From NCBI GenBank assembly GCA_022565355.1, contig JAIUMU010000002.1:1-64000 (forward strand): a DNA stretch of 64,000 nt. Direction: 5' to 3'. The position numbers and the translations under genes were made by a program. A model generated the notes under the pieces. That model saw nothing but the letters and a program-made list of their open reading frames with translations, did no database searches and had not been told where the DNA came from. Positions 36,205-46,403 of the stretch are shown here, piece by piece (position 1 is the stretch's first letter; each line of letters starts with the position of its first letter). This DNA is from Idiomarina sp. Its GTDB lineage: Bacteria; Pseudomonadota; Gammaproteobacteria; Enterobacterales; Alteromonadaceae.

Positions 36205-37575
36205 ATGCCACAGTTAAATACAGCAATTCCACAGCCAGTAGTTTGGCAGCAAGCCACGGCTGAGCAGCAACAAAAGCTGTTAGATCGCCCAGTGCAAGCT
36301 GTTTCAGAACAGCTGCAACAGCAAGTGCGCGATATTATTGGCCAAGTAGCACAGCAAGGTGATAGCGCCTTGCTTGCCCTTACCAAGCGCTTTGATGGAG
36401 TAGATCTTACTAGCCCTGAGTTACCGTTAGAACGCGTAGCAGCAATAGCGGCGCAAACACCGGCCAACGTGAAAGCGGCTATCGATCAAGCATACAATAA
36501 CATCCGTATGTTTCACCTAGCACAACAGCCGGAAGATATTGCGGTAGAAACCATGCCAGGTGTACTTTGCCAACAGAAATTTGCGCCGATGGCACGGGTG
36601 GGTTTATACATTCCCGGTGGCAGCGCAAGCTTACCCAGCACCGTATTAATGCTGGGAATTCCGGCACAAATCGCTAATTGCGCCGAGCGCGTGTTGATAA
36701 GCCCTCCCGCTAAAGCCGGTGTTCATGCAGGCGAACTCACTCCAGCCATCTGTTATGCCGCTATTAAATGTGGTGTTACCGGTGTATATCTGGGTGGTGG
36801 CGCGCAAGCCATTGCCGCACTTGCATTAGGTACCGAGAGTATCCCTGCGGTAGATAAAATTTTTGGCCCTGGTAATAGTTATGTTACTGAAGCCAAACAG
36901 CAAGTAAGCCAACGCGCCGGTGGCCCTGCTATTGATTTACCAGCGGGCCCTTCAGAGTTATTAATTATTGCCGATGATAGCGCCGAGCCGGCATTCGTGG
37001 CCGCAGATCTCCTTTCCCAAGCAGAGCATGGCCCCGATTCCCAAGTAATTTTATTAAGCCCATCCGCAGCTTTAGTAGATGCTGTACGCGTAGAGCTTGC
37101 AAGACAACTGGCCGCCTTACCGCGCGTAGAAATAGCTACCCAAGCGTTGGCAGCCAGCGCCCTGATCATTACCGCAGATTTAGCCGAAGCGGTGGCTATC
37201 AGCGAAACCTACGCACCAGAGCACTTAAGTGTGCAGCTTAGCGATGCGAATACTTGGTTACCAAAGTTAACCCGCGCGGGGTCCATTTTTGTTGGCCACT
37301 ACACGCCAGAATCAGGGGGCGATTACGCCACGGGTACGAATCACGTGCTACCAACCTATGGTTTTGCGCGCAATTACAGCAGCCTAGGTTTGCTCGATTT
37401 CTATCGCCGCTATACCGTGCAAGAAGTAACGCCGCGTGGGCTCGCAAATCTTGGCACTAGTATTATTGATTTAGCGGCTGAAGAAAGCCTAGATGCGCAC
37501 TTACGTGCCGTTTCATTGCGTTTAGATAGCCAACGTTTTCTGCAGGATATTGCACTAGTAGAGGGCAAACCATGA
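36205..37575 (+). CDS. hisD: Histidinol dehydrogenase HisD
   Basis: HisD is a zinc-dependent NAD+ enzyme that oxidises L-histidinol to histidine in two steps, the end of the pathway. The 456-residue product (E. coli 434) has the signature region [31 protein letters not shown], the zinc/active-site segment [11 protein letters not shown] and [12 protein letters not shown] with the catalytic Glu-His. The N-terminus is a little longer and Gln-rich compared with E. coli. Its stop overlaps the hisC start by 4 bp (ATGA). Confidence 0.97.
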   Translation: MPQLNTAIPQPVVWQQATAEQQQKLLDRPVQAVSEQLQQQVRDIIGQVAQQGDSALLALTKRFDGVDLTSPELPLERVAAIAAQTPANVKAAIDQAYNNIRMFHLAQQPEDIAVETMPGVLCQQKFAPMARVGLYIPGGSASLPSTVLMLGIPAQIANCAERVLISPPAKAGVHAGELTPAICYAAIKCGVTGVYLGGGAQAIAALALGTESIPAVDKIFGPGNSYVTEAKQQVSQRAGGPAIDLPAGPSELLIIADDSAEPAFVAADLLSQAEHGPDSQVILLSPSAALVDAVRVELARQLAALPRVEIATQALAASALIITADLAEAVAISETYAPEHLSVQLSDANTWLPKLTRAGSIFVGHYTPESGGDYATGTNHVLPTYGFARNYSSLGLLDFYRRYTVQEVTPRGLANLGTSIIDLAAEESLDAHLRAVSLRLDSQRFLQDIALVEGKP

Positions 37576-38762
37576 GCACCACATTCGTGCAAGATTTGCT
37601 TCGTGAGCACTTAAAAACATTTACGCCCTATGCATCAGCGCGGCGTTCTATGAGCGGCGGTAATCTTTGGCTAAATGCCAATGAATCGCCCTATGGCCGC
37701 AACTATCAAGTGGCTACCGAAGAGCTGAATCGGTATCCCGATTTTCAGAATAAACCACTCAATCAAGCCTATGCGGAATACGCAGGCGTTACCGCGAGCC
37801 AAGTTATTAGCCACCGCGGTAGTGATGAAAGTATTGAGCTGATGATCCGCAGCTTTTGTGAGCCGGGCCGGGATAAAATTCTGATTTGTCCCCCTACTTA
37901 CGGGATGTATGCGATTTCTGCATCAATCAACCACAACGAAACCGTTGCGGTGCCGTTGCGCGCCAATGATTGGCAACTCGATTTAGCAGGCATAGAGCAA
38001 GCACTGGATGCCGCTAATGGCGCTATTAAAGTAGTGTTCTTGTGTAATCCCTCGAACCCACTTGGCAACCCACTGCGGGAAGCCGATATGCTTGCCGTAA
38101 TCGAAATGTGCCAAGGCCGCGCGCTCGTAGTAGTGGATGAAGCCTATTTCGAGTTCTACCAAGAAACCGCGCAGAGATCGGGGTCAGTGAGCACGGTGTC
38201 TGACACCGTCGTCTCTGACACCGCCCTCACTGACCCCAATCTTCAAGCCAGTGTAAGTATGCTGCGCTACTTACCGAAGTTCGAGAACTTGGTGGTAATG
38301 CGCACGCTTTCGAAAGCCTTTGGTTTAGCGGGTATTCGTGTGGGCTTCACGATTGGTTCTGAAGCGTTGGTACAGGCATTGCTGCCGGTATTGGCGCCAT
38401 ATCCATTGCCGGATATGAGTGTGCAAATCGCGCAGCAGGCGCTGCGCCTCGATGATCGGCTGAAAACCCGGCAAGATACGATAGAAATTGTCGCTGAGCG
38501 TAACTTACTGGCCGCAGAACTGGTAAAATTCCCTTGGGTAGAACAAGTGCATGCAAGTGTTACCAACTTTATCCTCATTCAGGTACGCAACGCAGATGCG
38601 CTGATGCAGCATTGTATTGCCCAAGGCGTACTGATTCGCAATCAATCGAGCCAACTTGGCCTTAGCCAAGCAATTCGCATTACCGTAGGTAGCCCCGAAG
38701 AAAATATTGAGCTACTACGTGTACTTGCCAGCTTTCAACCCGCAACAGAGGAGCTCGCCTAA
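37572..38762 (+). CDS. hisC: Histidinol-phosphate aminotransferase HisC with in-frame repeat insertion
   Basis: HisC is a PLP enzyme converting imidazole-acetol phosphate to histidinol phosphate. Family motifs are [45 protein letters not shown] and the PLP-lysine motif [16 protein letters not shown]. The product has 396 residues against 356 in E. coli. Most of the excess is about 27 residues after [12 protein letters not shown], where residues 202-223 ([20 protein letters not shown]) are encoded by a 66-bp REP-like palindrome. The insert falls between the PLP-binding Asp/Tyr motif and the lysine motif, evidently in a loop that tolerates it. Overlaps with hisD and hisB show the gene is in normal operon register. 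Confidence 0.96.
   Translation: MSTTFVQDLLREHLKTFTPYASARRSMSGGNLWLNANESPYGRNYQVATEELNRYPDFQNKPLNQAYAEYAGVTASQVISHRGSDESIELMIRSFCEPGRDKILICPPTYGMYAISASINHNETVAVPLRANDWQLDLAGIEQALDAANGAIKVVFLCNPSNPLGNPLREADMLAVIEMCQGRALVVVDEAYFEFYQETAQRSGSVSTVSDTVVSDTALTDPNLQASVSMLRYLPKFENLVVMRTLSKAFGLAGIRVGFTIGSEALVQALLPVLAPYPLPDMSVQIAQQALRLDDRLKTRQDTIEIVAERNLLAAELVKFPWVEQVHASVTNFILIQVRNADALMQHCIAQGVLIRNQSSQLGLSQAIRITVGSPEENIELLRVLASFQPATEELA
38176..38241. repeat. REP-like palindrome inserted in hisC
   Basis: Outer arms are GATCGGGGTCAGTGAG (38176-38191) and CTCACTGACCCCAATC (38226-38241), pairing over 16 bp with one mismatch. Inside lies a 15-nt palindrome CGGTGTCTGACACCG and a second TCTGACACCG copy. Length is 66 bp (22 codons), so the frame is kept. 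GGGGTCAG-type palindromes are known as REP/RAYT-associated repeats in many proteobacteria. Confidence 0.8.
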
Positions 38763-39835
38763 TGGCCGCTGAAAAGATTTTATTTATCGACCGTGATGGC
38801 ACTCTTGTTGAAGAGCCTGCAATCGATAAACAACTCGATAGCTTAGCAAAATTGGTGTACGAGCCTGGCGTGATTAACGCCCTGCAAGATTTGCAAGCCG
38901 CCGGTTACACGCTTGTTATGGTAAGCAACCAAGATGGGCTTGGCACCGATAGTTTTCCACAAGCCGATTTCGATGCGCCACATCAAGCCATGATGGATTT
39001 ATTCAGCGCCCATAGTATTCGCTTTGCCGATGTGCTGATTTGCCCGCACTTTGATCACGAGAACTGCAGCTGCCGCAAGCCCAAACTTGGTTTGGTAAAA
39101 GATTATTTGCAGCAAGGCCGTGTGGATTTTACTACCTCTGCGGTAATTGGCGATCGCGATACCGATCTGCAACTGGCAGAAGCTATGGGCATTGCCGGCA
39201 TTCGGTACGAACGCAACGCGCTTGGCTGGCCTGCCATTGTAAAGCAGCTTACCCAACAGCAGCGCACCGCCAACGTAACTCGCACCACTAAAGAAACCGA
39301 TATTAATATTCAGGTGAACTTGGATGAGCGTGGGCCAATAAAAATTCACACTGGCCTGGGCTTTTTTGATCACATGCTCGAACAAATCGCCACCCACGGT
39401 GGCTTTTCGTTACAAGTTAATGTGCAAGGTGATTTGCACATTGATGATCACCACACGGTTGAAGATACCGCGTTGGCTCTAGGCGAAGCATTACACAAAG
39501 CAATGGGCGATAAGCGTGGTATTGGCCGCTTTGGCTTTGTACTGCCAATGGATGAGTGCCGCGCTGAGTGTATTCTCGATATTTCCGGCCGGCCGTTCTT
39601 GGTGTTTAGCGCCGATTTTACTGCCGAAACCGTAGGCCAACTAGGTACGCAAATGGTAGAGCATTTCTTTCGCTCGCTTTGCGATACCATGAAAGTGTCA
39701 CTACACCTCAGCACCACGGAAGGCAACGCCCATCACCAGGTAGAAAGTTTATTTAAAGTGTTCGGCCGTGGCCTGCGCCAAGCTATTCAAAAAAGTGGTA
39801 GCGAAATGCCATCGAGCAAAGGGGTTTTGGCATGA
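38762..39835 (+). CDS. hisB: Bifunctional histidinol-phosphatase / imidazoleglycerol-phosphate dehydratase HisB
   Basis: The 357-residue fusion enzyme is typical of gammaproteobacteria. Residues 1-165 form the HAD-type histidinol-phosphatase domain (nucleophile motif FIDRDGTL, zinc-binding [27 protein letters not shown]). Residues 170-357 form the dehydratase domain with the metal-binding motifs [24 protein letters not shown] and [10 protein letters not shown]. The ATG overlaps the hisC stop by one base and the stop overlaps hisH by 4 bp. Confidence 0.98.
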   Translation: MAAEKILFIDRDGTLVEEPAIDKQLDSLAKLVYEPGVINALQDLQAAGYTLVMVSNQDGLGTDSFPQADFDAPHQAMMDLFSAHSIRFADVLICPHFDHENCSCRKPKLGLVKDYLQQGRVDFTTSAVIGDRDTDLQLAEAMGIAGIRYERNALGWPAIVKQLTQQQRTANVTRTTKETDINIQVNLDERGPIKIHTGLGFFDHMLEQIATHGGFSLQVNVQGDLHIDDHHTVEDTALALGEALHKAMGDKRGIGRFGFVLPMDECRAECILDISGRPFLVFSADFTAETVGQLGTQMVEHFFRSLCDTMKVSLHLSTTEGNAHHQVESLFKVFGRGLRQAIQKSGSEMPSSKGVLA

Positions 39836-40596
39836 GTTTCGAACACGTGAACTTGGTGATCGTGAATACCCGCGTGGCGAACTTGGCATCCGTTGATTTT
39901 GCCTTTCGGCGTTTGGGTATTACCCCAACCATTAGCGCCGATCCGGCAGTAATCAAGGCCGCTAGCCACGTAGTTTTACCCGGCGTAGGTACCGCGGGTG
40001 CAGCAATGCGCTCGCTCGAAAGCCTAGGCTTAGTGCCCGTGTTACAAGCCTTAACGCAGCCCGTGTTAGGTATCTGTTTAGGTATGCAAATGCTTACCGA
40101 ACGCTCCGCAGAAGTAGGTAAAGGCTCGTTAATTGCCGCCCAAACCGCGGAAATTACTGCAGCTGCGGAAGCCCAGAGCGCTGCGGCTATAACAAAGGCC
40201 GCTGCGGCTACAACAACCAGTGATGGCGAAGTAATCACCAGTACCCCTACTTCACTCAGCTATGTGAACTGCATCGGCGTAATCCCTGGCAGTATCGAGC
40301 GCATGCAAGCCGCGGCAAATATGCCACTGCCGCACATGGGTTGGAACGAAACCAGCACCGTGAACGAACAGGGTGAACAGCATCCAATCTTTAAAGGTTT
40401 AGCGCAACCATGGTTCTATTATGTGCATAGCTTTGCCGCGCCAATTGGCTCGAGCACTATAGCCACATGCGAATACAGCATGCCGTTCTCTGCCGCTATT
40501 GCCCATAACAACTTTATTGGCGTGCAGTTTCACCCTGAACGCTCTGGTGTAGATGGCGCCCGTGTTTTACAGAATTTCTTGGAGTTTTCATGTTAA
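39832..40596 (+). CDS. hisH: Imidazole glycerol phosphate synthase subunit HisH with Ala/Thr-rich insertion
   Basis: HisH is the class I glutamine amidotransferase that feeds ammonia to HisF. The catalytic Cys is in [12 protein letters not shown], with FYYVHSF and the His-Glu pair in [10 protein letters not shown]. The protein has 254 residues against 196 in E. coli. The excess is a block of about 45-50 residues after [11 protein letters not shown] ([29 protein letters not shown] and so on) before [10 protein letters not shown], i.e. Ala/Thr-rich low-complexity sequence with GCTGCGGCT DNA repeats. Active-site residues are intact, so the enzyme should work. It overlaps hisB by 4 bp and hisA by 7 bp. 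Confidence 0.95.
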   Translation: MSFEHVNLVIVNTRVANLASVDFAFRRLGITPTISADPAVIKAASHVVLPGVGTAGAAMRSLESLGLVPVLQALTQPVLGICLGMQMLTERSAEVGKGSLIAAQTAEITAAAEAQSAAAITKAAAATTTSDGEVITSTPTSLSYVNCIGVIPGSIERMQAAANMPLPHMGWNETSTVNEQGEQHPIFKGLAQPWFYYVHSFAAPIGSSTIATCEYSMPFSAAIAHNNFIGVQFHPERSGVDGARVLQNFLEFSC

Positions 40597-41327
40597 TTCC
40601 AGCATTAGATTTAATTGATGGCCAAGTAGTACGGTTGGTAAAAGGCGATTTCGCCCAGCAAACCACTTACTCCAGCGATCCCGTGGCAGTTGCTTGTCAG
40701 TATCGCGATAGCGGCGCCGAATTTATTCACTTAGTTGATCTCGATGGCGCTCGCAATCCAGCCAAGCGGCAACTCGCTTTACTGGCCGAAATCACCAAGC
40801 AAACAGGCCTGCCAGTGCAAACGGGCGGTGGTATTCGCAGCAAAGATGATGTGCAGCAATTACTTGCCGCCGGCGTACAACGCGCAGTAATTGGCTCAAA
40901 AGCAGTAAAAGATCCAGCCGAAGTATTAGCCTGGCTGCAGGAATTTGGTCCCGAAGCCATTGTTTTGGCACTCGATATACACATCGATGCCGATGGCCAA
41001 CGTTGGCTCGCCACTGAAGGCTGGCAAGAACAAAGCAATGTTACTCTCGATGCCGTGCTGCAAGCCTATATCGCAGCCGGGTTGCGCCATGTGCTATGCA
41101 CCGATATTAGCCGCGATGGCACACTTACCGGCGCCAATGTGGCCTTATATAGCGAACTAAAGAAGCAATACCCAAGCATTGCTTGGCAAGCGTCTGGCGG
41201 TGTTGCGGGGTTGAACGATTTAACCGAACTGAAAGCACAGCATTGCGATAGCGTGATTCTTGGGAAAGCCTTGCTTACTGGGAAATTCACCCTCGAGGAG
41301 GCACTCGCATGCTGGCAAAACGCATAA
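40590..41327 (+). CDS. hisA: Phosphoribosylformimino-AICAR ribotide isomerase HisA
   Basis: HisA is a TIM-barrel isomerase catalysing the Amadori rearrangement of ProFAR to PRFAR. The 245-residue product (E. coli 245) has the catalytic Asp in [19 protein letters not shown], phosphate-binding [11 protein letters not shown] and GSKAVKDP, and the second Asp in [11 protein letters not shown]. It overlaps hisH by 7 bp and hisF by 19 bp. Confidence 0.98.
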   Translation: MLIPALDLIDGQVVRLVKGDFAQQTTYSSDPVAVACQYRDSGAEFIHLVDLDGARNPAKRQLALLAEITKQTGLPVQTGGGIRSKDDVQQLLAAGVQRAVIGSKAVKDPAEVLAWLQEFGPEAIVLALDIHIDADGQRWLATEGWQEQSNVTLDAVLQAYIAAGLRHVLCTDISRDGTLTGANVALYSELKKQYPSIAWQASGGVAGLNDLTELKAQHCDSVILGKALLTGKFTLEEALACWQNA

Positions 41328-42082
41328 TTCCCTGTTTAGATGTTCGCGATGGCCAAGTGGTGAAAGGCGTACAATTTCGCAATCATGAAATTGTTGGTGA
41401 TATCGTGCCCTTAGCCACTCGCTACGCCGCCGAAGGCGCTGATGAATTGGTATTTTATGATATTACCGCCAGCGCTGATAACCGCGTGGTGGATAAATCA
41501 TGGGTAAGCCGGGTAGCGGAAGTAATTAATATTCCCTTCGCGGTAGCCGGCGGCATTCAAAGCGTAGAGCAAGCGCGGGAAATTTTAGCCATGGGCGCCG
41601 ATAAAATTTCGGTGAACTCACCTGCCCTGCGCCGCCCAGATTTAATTAACGAACTGGTGGATGAATTCGGCCAACAGTGTGTGGTGATTGGCGTAGATAG
41701 CTTCTACAACGCCGAAACCGGTGAATATGAAGTATATAAATTCACTGGCGATGAAAGCCGCACCCAGAAAACCACCTGGCAAACCGCTGAGTGGGTGAGC
41801 GAAGTAATCCACCGCGGCGCTGGCGAAATTGTGCTGAACTGTATGAACCAAGATGGTGTGCGCCAAGGTTACGATATCCAGCAGCTCACCGCGATTCGGC
41901 AAATTTGTAATGTACCTTTGATTGCCAGCGGTGGTGCCGGCGCGATAGAACATTTCACTCAGGTATTCCAGCAAGCCAATGTTGATGGTGCGCTTGCGGC
42001 ATCGGTATTTCACAAAGGCGTGATTGCCATCAACACACTAAAAGAAAATTTGCGCGATAGCGGTGTACCTATTCGCTACTAA
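41309..42082 (+). CDS. hisF: Imidazole glycerol phosphate synthase subunit HisF
   Basis: HisF is the cyclase subunit that closes the imidazole ring using ammonia channelled from HisH, releasing AICAR. The 257-residue TIM barrel starts [22 protein letters not shown] (catalytic Asp), has [21 protein letters not shown] and the catalytic Asp in [14 protein letters not shown]. The ATG at 41309 follows a GAGGAG site and lies inside the end of hisA. Confidence 0.98.
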   Translation: MLAKRIIPCLDVRDGQVVKGVQFRNHEIVGDIVPLATRYAAEGADELVFYDITASADNRVVDKSWVSRVAEVINIPFAVAGGIQSVEQAREILAMGADKISVNSPALRRPDLINELVDEFGQQCVVIGVDSFYNAETGEYEVYKFTGDESRTQKTTWQTAEWVSEVIHRGAGEIVLNCMNQDGVRQGYDIQQLTAIRQICNVPLIASGGAGAIEHFTQVFQQANVDGALAASVFHKGVIAINTLKENLRDSGVPIRY

Positions 42083-42091
42083 GGAAAACGC

Positions 42092-42721
42092 ATGATCATT
42101 ACCAACGAAAATATCACTGAACTTGCGTGGGCAAAAATGGATGGTTTGTTGCCAGCCATGGTGCAAGATAGCGAAAGTGGCCGTTTGCTCATGCAGGGTT
42201 ACATGAATCAAGAAGCGCTTGCGCAAACTCTCAGCACTGGCAAAGTTACCTTCTTTAGCCGTAGCAAGCAGCGCTTATGGATGAAAGGCGAAAGTTCAGG
42301 CCATGAACTACTACTCGATTCAGTTACCGGTGATTGCGATGCCGATGCCTTGCTAGTGCAAGCGCGCCCTCAAGGGCCAACCTGCCACCTTGGCAATGAA
42401 ACCTGTTGGCTGCCGGCCGCACAACCTGTTGCCAGCGAGCTCATTGAATTGGAACGCACGATTGCTGCGCGCAAAGCAGATTTGGCGGCGGGCAACCCGG
42501 GTTCCAGTTACACTGCAAAACTGCTCAATGATGGTATTCGCCGCTGTGCCCAAAAAGTAGGCGAAGAAGGCGTTGAAGTGGCACTGGCCGCCGTTGTACA
42601 GAACGATGAAGCCTTACTTAACGAAAGTGCCGATTTACTTTATCACTTGTTGGTGGTGTTGCAAGCGCGTGATTTATCACTTGCCGATGTGGTGCAAGTG
42701 TTGCGCGAGCGCAAGCGTTAA
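42092..42721 (+). CDS. hisI: Bifunctional phosphoribosyl-AMP cyclohydrolase / phosphoribosyl-ATP pyrophosphatase HisI (HisIE)
   Basis: The 209-residue fusion performs steps 2 and 3 of the pathway. The N-terminal cyclohydrolase part has zinc-site motifs SVTGDCDADALLVQ and GPTCHLGNETCW. The C-terminal pyrophosphohydrolase part has SSYTAKLLNDGIRRCAQKVGEE with the metal-binding Glu residues in GEEGVEVALAA. It is the last gene of the operon. Its stop overlaps by 4 bp the stop of the convergent MATE gene, and no terminator is visible between them. Confidence 0.97.
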   Translation: MIITNENITELAWAKMDGLLPAMVQDSESGRLLMQGYMNQEALAQTLSTGKVTFFSRSKQRLWMKGESSGHELLLDSVTGDCDADALLVQARPQGPTCHLGNETCWLPAAQPVASELIELERTIAARKADLAAGNPGSSYTAKLLNDGIRRCAQKVGEEGVEVALAAVVQNDEALLNESADLLYHLLVVLQARDLSLADVVQVLRERKR

Positions 42722-44085
42722 TCCGCCTGCGCTCTACCCTGAGTTTCCCAGCTGTGATGCACGCGGTACAACCGTATCGTAAGCATTACCGCTGCAACGC
42801 TTAAGCCAGAAATAAACCCAATCCAGAATCCAGCAGCGCCCATTCGCGGCACAATCAGATCCGTAAGCCCCAACACTACGCCCACGGTTAAACCGAACGG
42901 CCAGTAGGCAATTAAGGTAACAATCATGGAAGCACGGGTATCTTTATAACCCCGTAACGCGCCAATAGAAATCGCTTGGAACGTATCGGATATAGTGAAA
43001 ATAGCGGCCAAGCCTAATAACGTGCTGGCCAGCGCAATGATCTCGGCGTCGGTAGTGTACAGCGAAGCCAACCAACGGCCCCCTAACCACATCCCTAAGC
43101 CATTTACCGTGGCAAAGCTTACCCCAAGCAGCAACGCCACTTTAAACGCATTCATGGCGTCTTCCGTGCGTTGAGCACCCAACGCAAAACCAATCCGTAA
43201 GGTTACCGCCATACTCAAACTCAATGGGAACATATACACCAATGAGGAAACATTCAGCGCAATTTGGTGGCCCGAAACCACGATAGCGCCCAATGGCGCA
43301 ATAAGTATCGCCACCGCCGCAAATAAGCTGGTTTCAAAGAATAACGCCATCGAGATAGGGAAACCCAAGCGCACGAAGTGAGTAATATCATCCCAGTTCG
43401 GCGGATAAAACTTCGCAAATGGCGCTACCTTCTTGTAGCGTTTGGCCAACATTACATAGCCCAATAAGCTTAACGCCATCCCCCAAAGTACAATGGCTGA
43501 AGCCACACCAGCACCAGCGCCACCAAGCGCAGGCATACCTAATTTGCCGTAAATAAAGATGTAGTTCACGGGAATATTGATCAACAAACCAATAATACCA
43601 ATCACCAAAGATGGCATGGTATGCGATAAGCCTTCACACAGGTTACGCAGCACTACATACAGTACAAACGCTGGCAAACCCCACATGATATAACGCAAAT
43701 AGGCGATGGTTTTATCGCGGAAATCCGCTTCCACATCCAACACCCCTAAAAAGTACGGCGCTAAGTACAGCAAAATACCGGTAAGCACTGCACCAATAAT
43801 GCAGGTGTATAATGATTGTTGGAAATGCCGTGCCACCTGGCTGCGTTCATTGGCACCATCACAATGAGAAATAACTGGCGCTAAGGCGAGGCCAAGGCCA
43901 AAAACCAGCAAGGTAAGTGGCACCCACACTGAGCCGCCCACAGAAACAGCAGCCAAATCAGTGGCGCCTACGCGCCCAGCCATCAGAGTGTCTACCACCC
44001 CCATCAGCATCTGCGTAAGTTGTGCTATTAAAATTGGGCCGGTTAATAAACCAAGCTTTTTCGTTTCAGGCCATAAGTGGCGCAT
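42718..44085 (-). CDS. MATE-family efflux transporter (NorM-like)
   Basis: This 455-residue integral membrane protein has 12 predicted spans. The N-terminal GPILIAQLTQMLMGVVDTLMAGRVG is characteristic of the NorM branch, which exports drugs in exchange for Na+ or H+. SLVYMFPLSLSMAVTLRIG in the second half also matches. It differs clearly from the DinF-like MATE protein at 2398-3840, so the window codes for two separate MATE exporters. It is convergent with hisI, overlapping it by 4 bp. Confidence 0.94.
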   Translation of the reverse strand: MRHLWPETKKLGLLTGPILIAQLTQMLMGVVDTLMAGRVGATDLAAVSVGGSVWVPLTLLVFGLGLALAPVISHCDGANERSQVARHFQQSLYTCIIGAVLTGILLYLAPYFLGVLDVEADFRDKTIAYLRYIMWGLPAFVLYVVLRNLCEGLSHTMPSLVIGIIGLLINIPVNYIFIYGKLGMPALGGAGAGVASAIVLWGMALSLLGYVMLAKRYKKVAPFAKFYPPNWDDITHFVRLGFPISMALFFETSLFAAVAILIAPLGAIVVSGHQIALNVSSLVYMFPLSLSMAVTLRIGFALGAQRTEDAMNAFKVALLLGVSFATVNGLGMWLGGRWLASLYTTDAEIIALASTLLGLAAIFTISDTFQAISIGALRGYKDTRASMIVTLIAYWPFGLTVGVVLGLTDLIVPRMGAAGFWIGFISGLSVAAVMLTIRLYRVHHSWETQGRAQAD

Positions 44086-44170
44086 ATCGGTTTCTCACAT
44101 CTGGCGCGGTAAGATCATTAGGTGGCAAATCGCCAACATAAAGCTTAGCACCGGGTTCCTACTACGAGCA

Positions 44171-45034
44171 TCAATACTCAGGAATTGCTTGCATGGAGCG
44201 CAAGGCGTTAATCAATAAAGGTGTAATCTTATCGGCGGCAACCAGCGGCGCCATATGCCCTGCATCCACATCTAAGTGAATACAATTAGGCAATGTATTG
44301 GCTAAATTCTCCGCCACAGTGCGGCTCGAAAGTGGTGATTGCACACCGTGAAATAGCACTACCGGGCACTGGATAGCCGCATATTCTGCCAACGCTGTGG
44401 GTTCATCAATCAACGCATGGAAATCCGCCTGCACTTTCGTTTGCTGCGCGATCATCATAGTGCGTGCAGCCTCAGGCAGTTTGGCGAAATAACCGGGTTG
44501 ATTCCAGTAATCAACAAAAGCAGCTGCTGCTTCGGCGTTCGAACGCTCATCCATTTGCCGTGCTATATCTACAATCTCTTGGCGTGCAGGAGTATTTTTT
44601 GCCAACACATGAAAGCTTACCGGCTCATATAACACCAACCCCTGTACTTGTTCAGGGTAAGTTAATGCCCAGCGTAACGCCGCCGCACCACCATACGAGT
44701 GCCCTATCAGAAATACGGGCTCAGCGCCTCCCGGAGCGCAGCTTGTATGCGCAGCAAAAGGGTTCTCAGGGAACTGGTGCGCATTCTGTAACATCGCCAG
44801 TTCATCAGCCAAGCGGAACTCAGCAACAGGCTTTGTTAATGGTGCGCCTTTGCCATAGCCAACTAAATCAGCCGCCACAAACTCAGGCACCGGAAAAGCA
44901 ACGCCCGCCGATGAAGGGCGGGCGTTGGTGCTATCGTTTTCGCTACCGGCGCGCAGTGTGCGTAGCGCTTTCGCTAGAAACCGCCACTGCCCGCTATGGC
45001 TTTGCGAGCTATGCAGCGCAACAATCTTGGTCAT
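44171..45034 (-). CDS. Alpha/beta-fold hydrolase with palindrome-containing N-terminal insertion
   Basis: The 287-residue hydrolase has the nucleophile elbow GHSYGG (PVFLIGHSYGGAAALRWAL) and a late catalytic His in DVDAGHMAPLV. The typical N-terminal motif ALHSSQSHSGQWRFLAKAL is followed, before VAADLVGYGKG, by about 25 extra residues (RTLRAGSENDSTNARPSS and following) that contain an 11-bp-arm DNA palindrome. A further short insert (HTSCAPGGAEP) precedes the nucleophile strand. No signal peptide is visible. The substrate is unknown. Confidence 0.86.
   Translation of the reverse strand: MTKIVALHSSQSHSGQWRFLAKALRTLRAGSENDSTNARPSSAGVAFPVPEFVAADLVGYGKGAPLTKPVAEFRLADELAMLQNAHQFPENPFAAHTSCAPGGAEPVFLIGHSYGGAAALRWALTYPEQVQGLVLYEPVSFHVLAKNTPARQEIVDIARQMDERSNAEAAAAFVDYWNQPGYFAKLPEAARTMMIAQQTKVQADFHALIDEPTALAEYAAIQCPVVLFHGVQSPLSSRTVAENLANTLPNCIHLDVDAGHMAPLVAADKITPLLINALRSMQAIPEY
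44899..44927. repeat. GC-rich palindrome inside the hydrolase gene
   Basis: Perfect 11-bp arms CAACGCCCGCC (44899-44909) and GGCGGGCGTTG (44917-44927) flank a 7-nt loop. They code for part of an N-terminal insertion in the hydrolase, so this looks like an in-frame inserted element rather than a terminator. Confidence 0.75.
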
Positions 45035-45114
45035 GCACTTAAATCTCTACACAGATTAAAACGTTATCAGCGCCTAACAAGGCAAGTATTCCCTGCCCCG
45101 CTAGGCGCGTTATA

Positions 45115-45507
45115 TTAGCTACCTAAAACAAAGCCAATTAAGTAACCCGCCGCGAGCAATAACATCGCGAACGTACCTAATACGCCAATCGAGCGATAAG
45201 GGCTCACACCGATGGTTTTAGTAAGGCCAATCGCATGGTTAATACGCGCTACAAATAACAGCCCGCCCAAGCCATATAACCATAATGGGCTTGCACCGTT
45301 CAACTCCATTAAACCGAGCAGAATTAATGCCAATGGCACGTATTCGGCAAAGTTACCATGCACGCGAACAGCGGCTTTTAAATCAAGGCTTTCGCCAGTA
45401 CCGATGCCTACTTTGTCGCGCCAACGTAAGCGAATAATACGGAACGCCAACACCATGTACAGCAAGGTTAAAATTGCTGCGAATAAACTCGTAATCGGTA
45501 ATAGCAT
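45115..45507 (-). CDS. MAPEG-family membrane protein
   Basis: The 130-residue protein has four hydrophobic spans and the MAPEG signature region LKAAVRVHGNFAEYVPLALILL, like E. coli YecN. Family members include microsomal glutathione transferases and eicosanoid enzymes; bacterial members are mostly uncharacterised and may conjugate glutathione to lipophilic electrophiles. It is 5 bp from adk on the same strand and is probably co-transcribed with it. Confidence 0.92.
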   Translation of the reverse strand: MLLPITSLFAAILTLLYMVLAFRIIRLRWRDKVGIGTGESLDLKAAVRVHGNFAEYVPLALILLGLMELNGASPLWLYGLGGLLFVARINHAIGLTKTIGVSPYRSIGVLGTFAMLLLAAGYLIGFVLGS

Positions 45508-45512
45508 AATAA

Positions 45513-46288
<776 letters not shown>

Positions 46289-46403
46289 AAATAATAGCGA
46301 ATGCGCTTGCTTGCGCAGGTTACAAAGCGGCCACCCGATACGGTAAATATCATGTTATCAACCGCCCTGGGCACCAACTTTTCCTGCCGCTAGCGTGCCA
46401 ACA

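Noticed and set aside
44899-44927. Rho-independent terminator
   Set aside because: It lies in the middle of an intact reading frame near its 5' end and has no proper T run.
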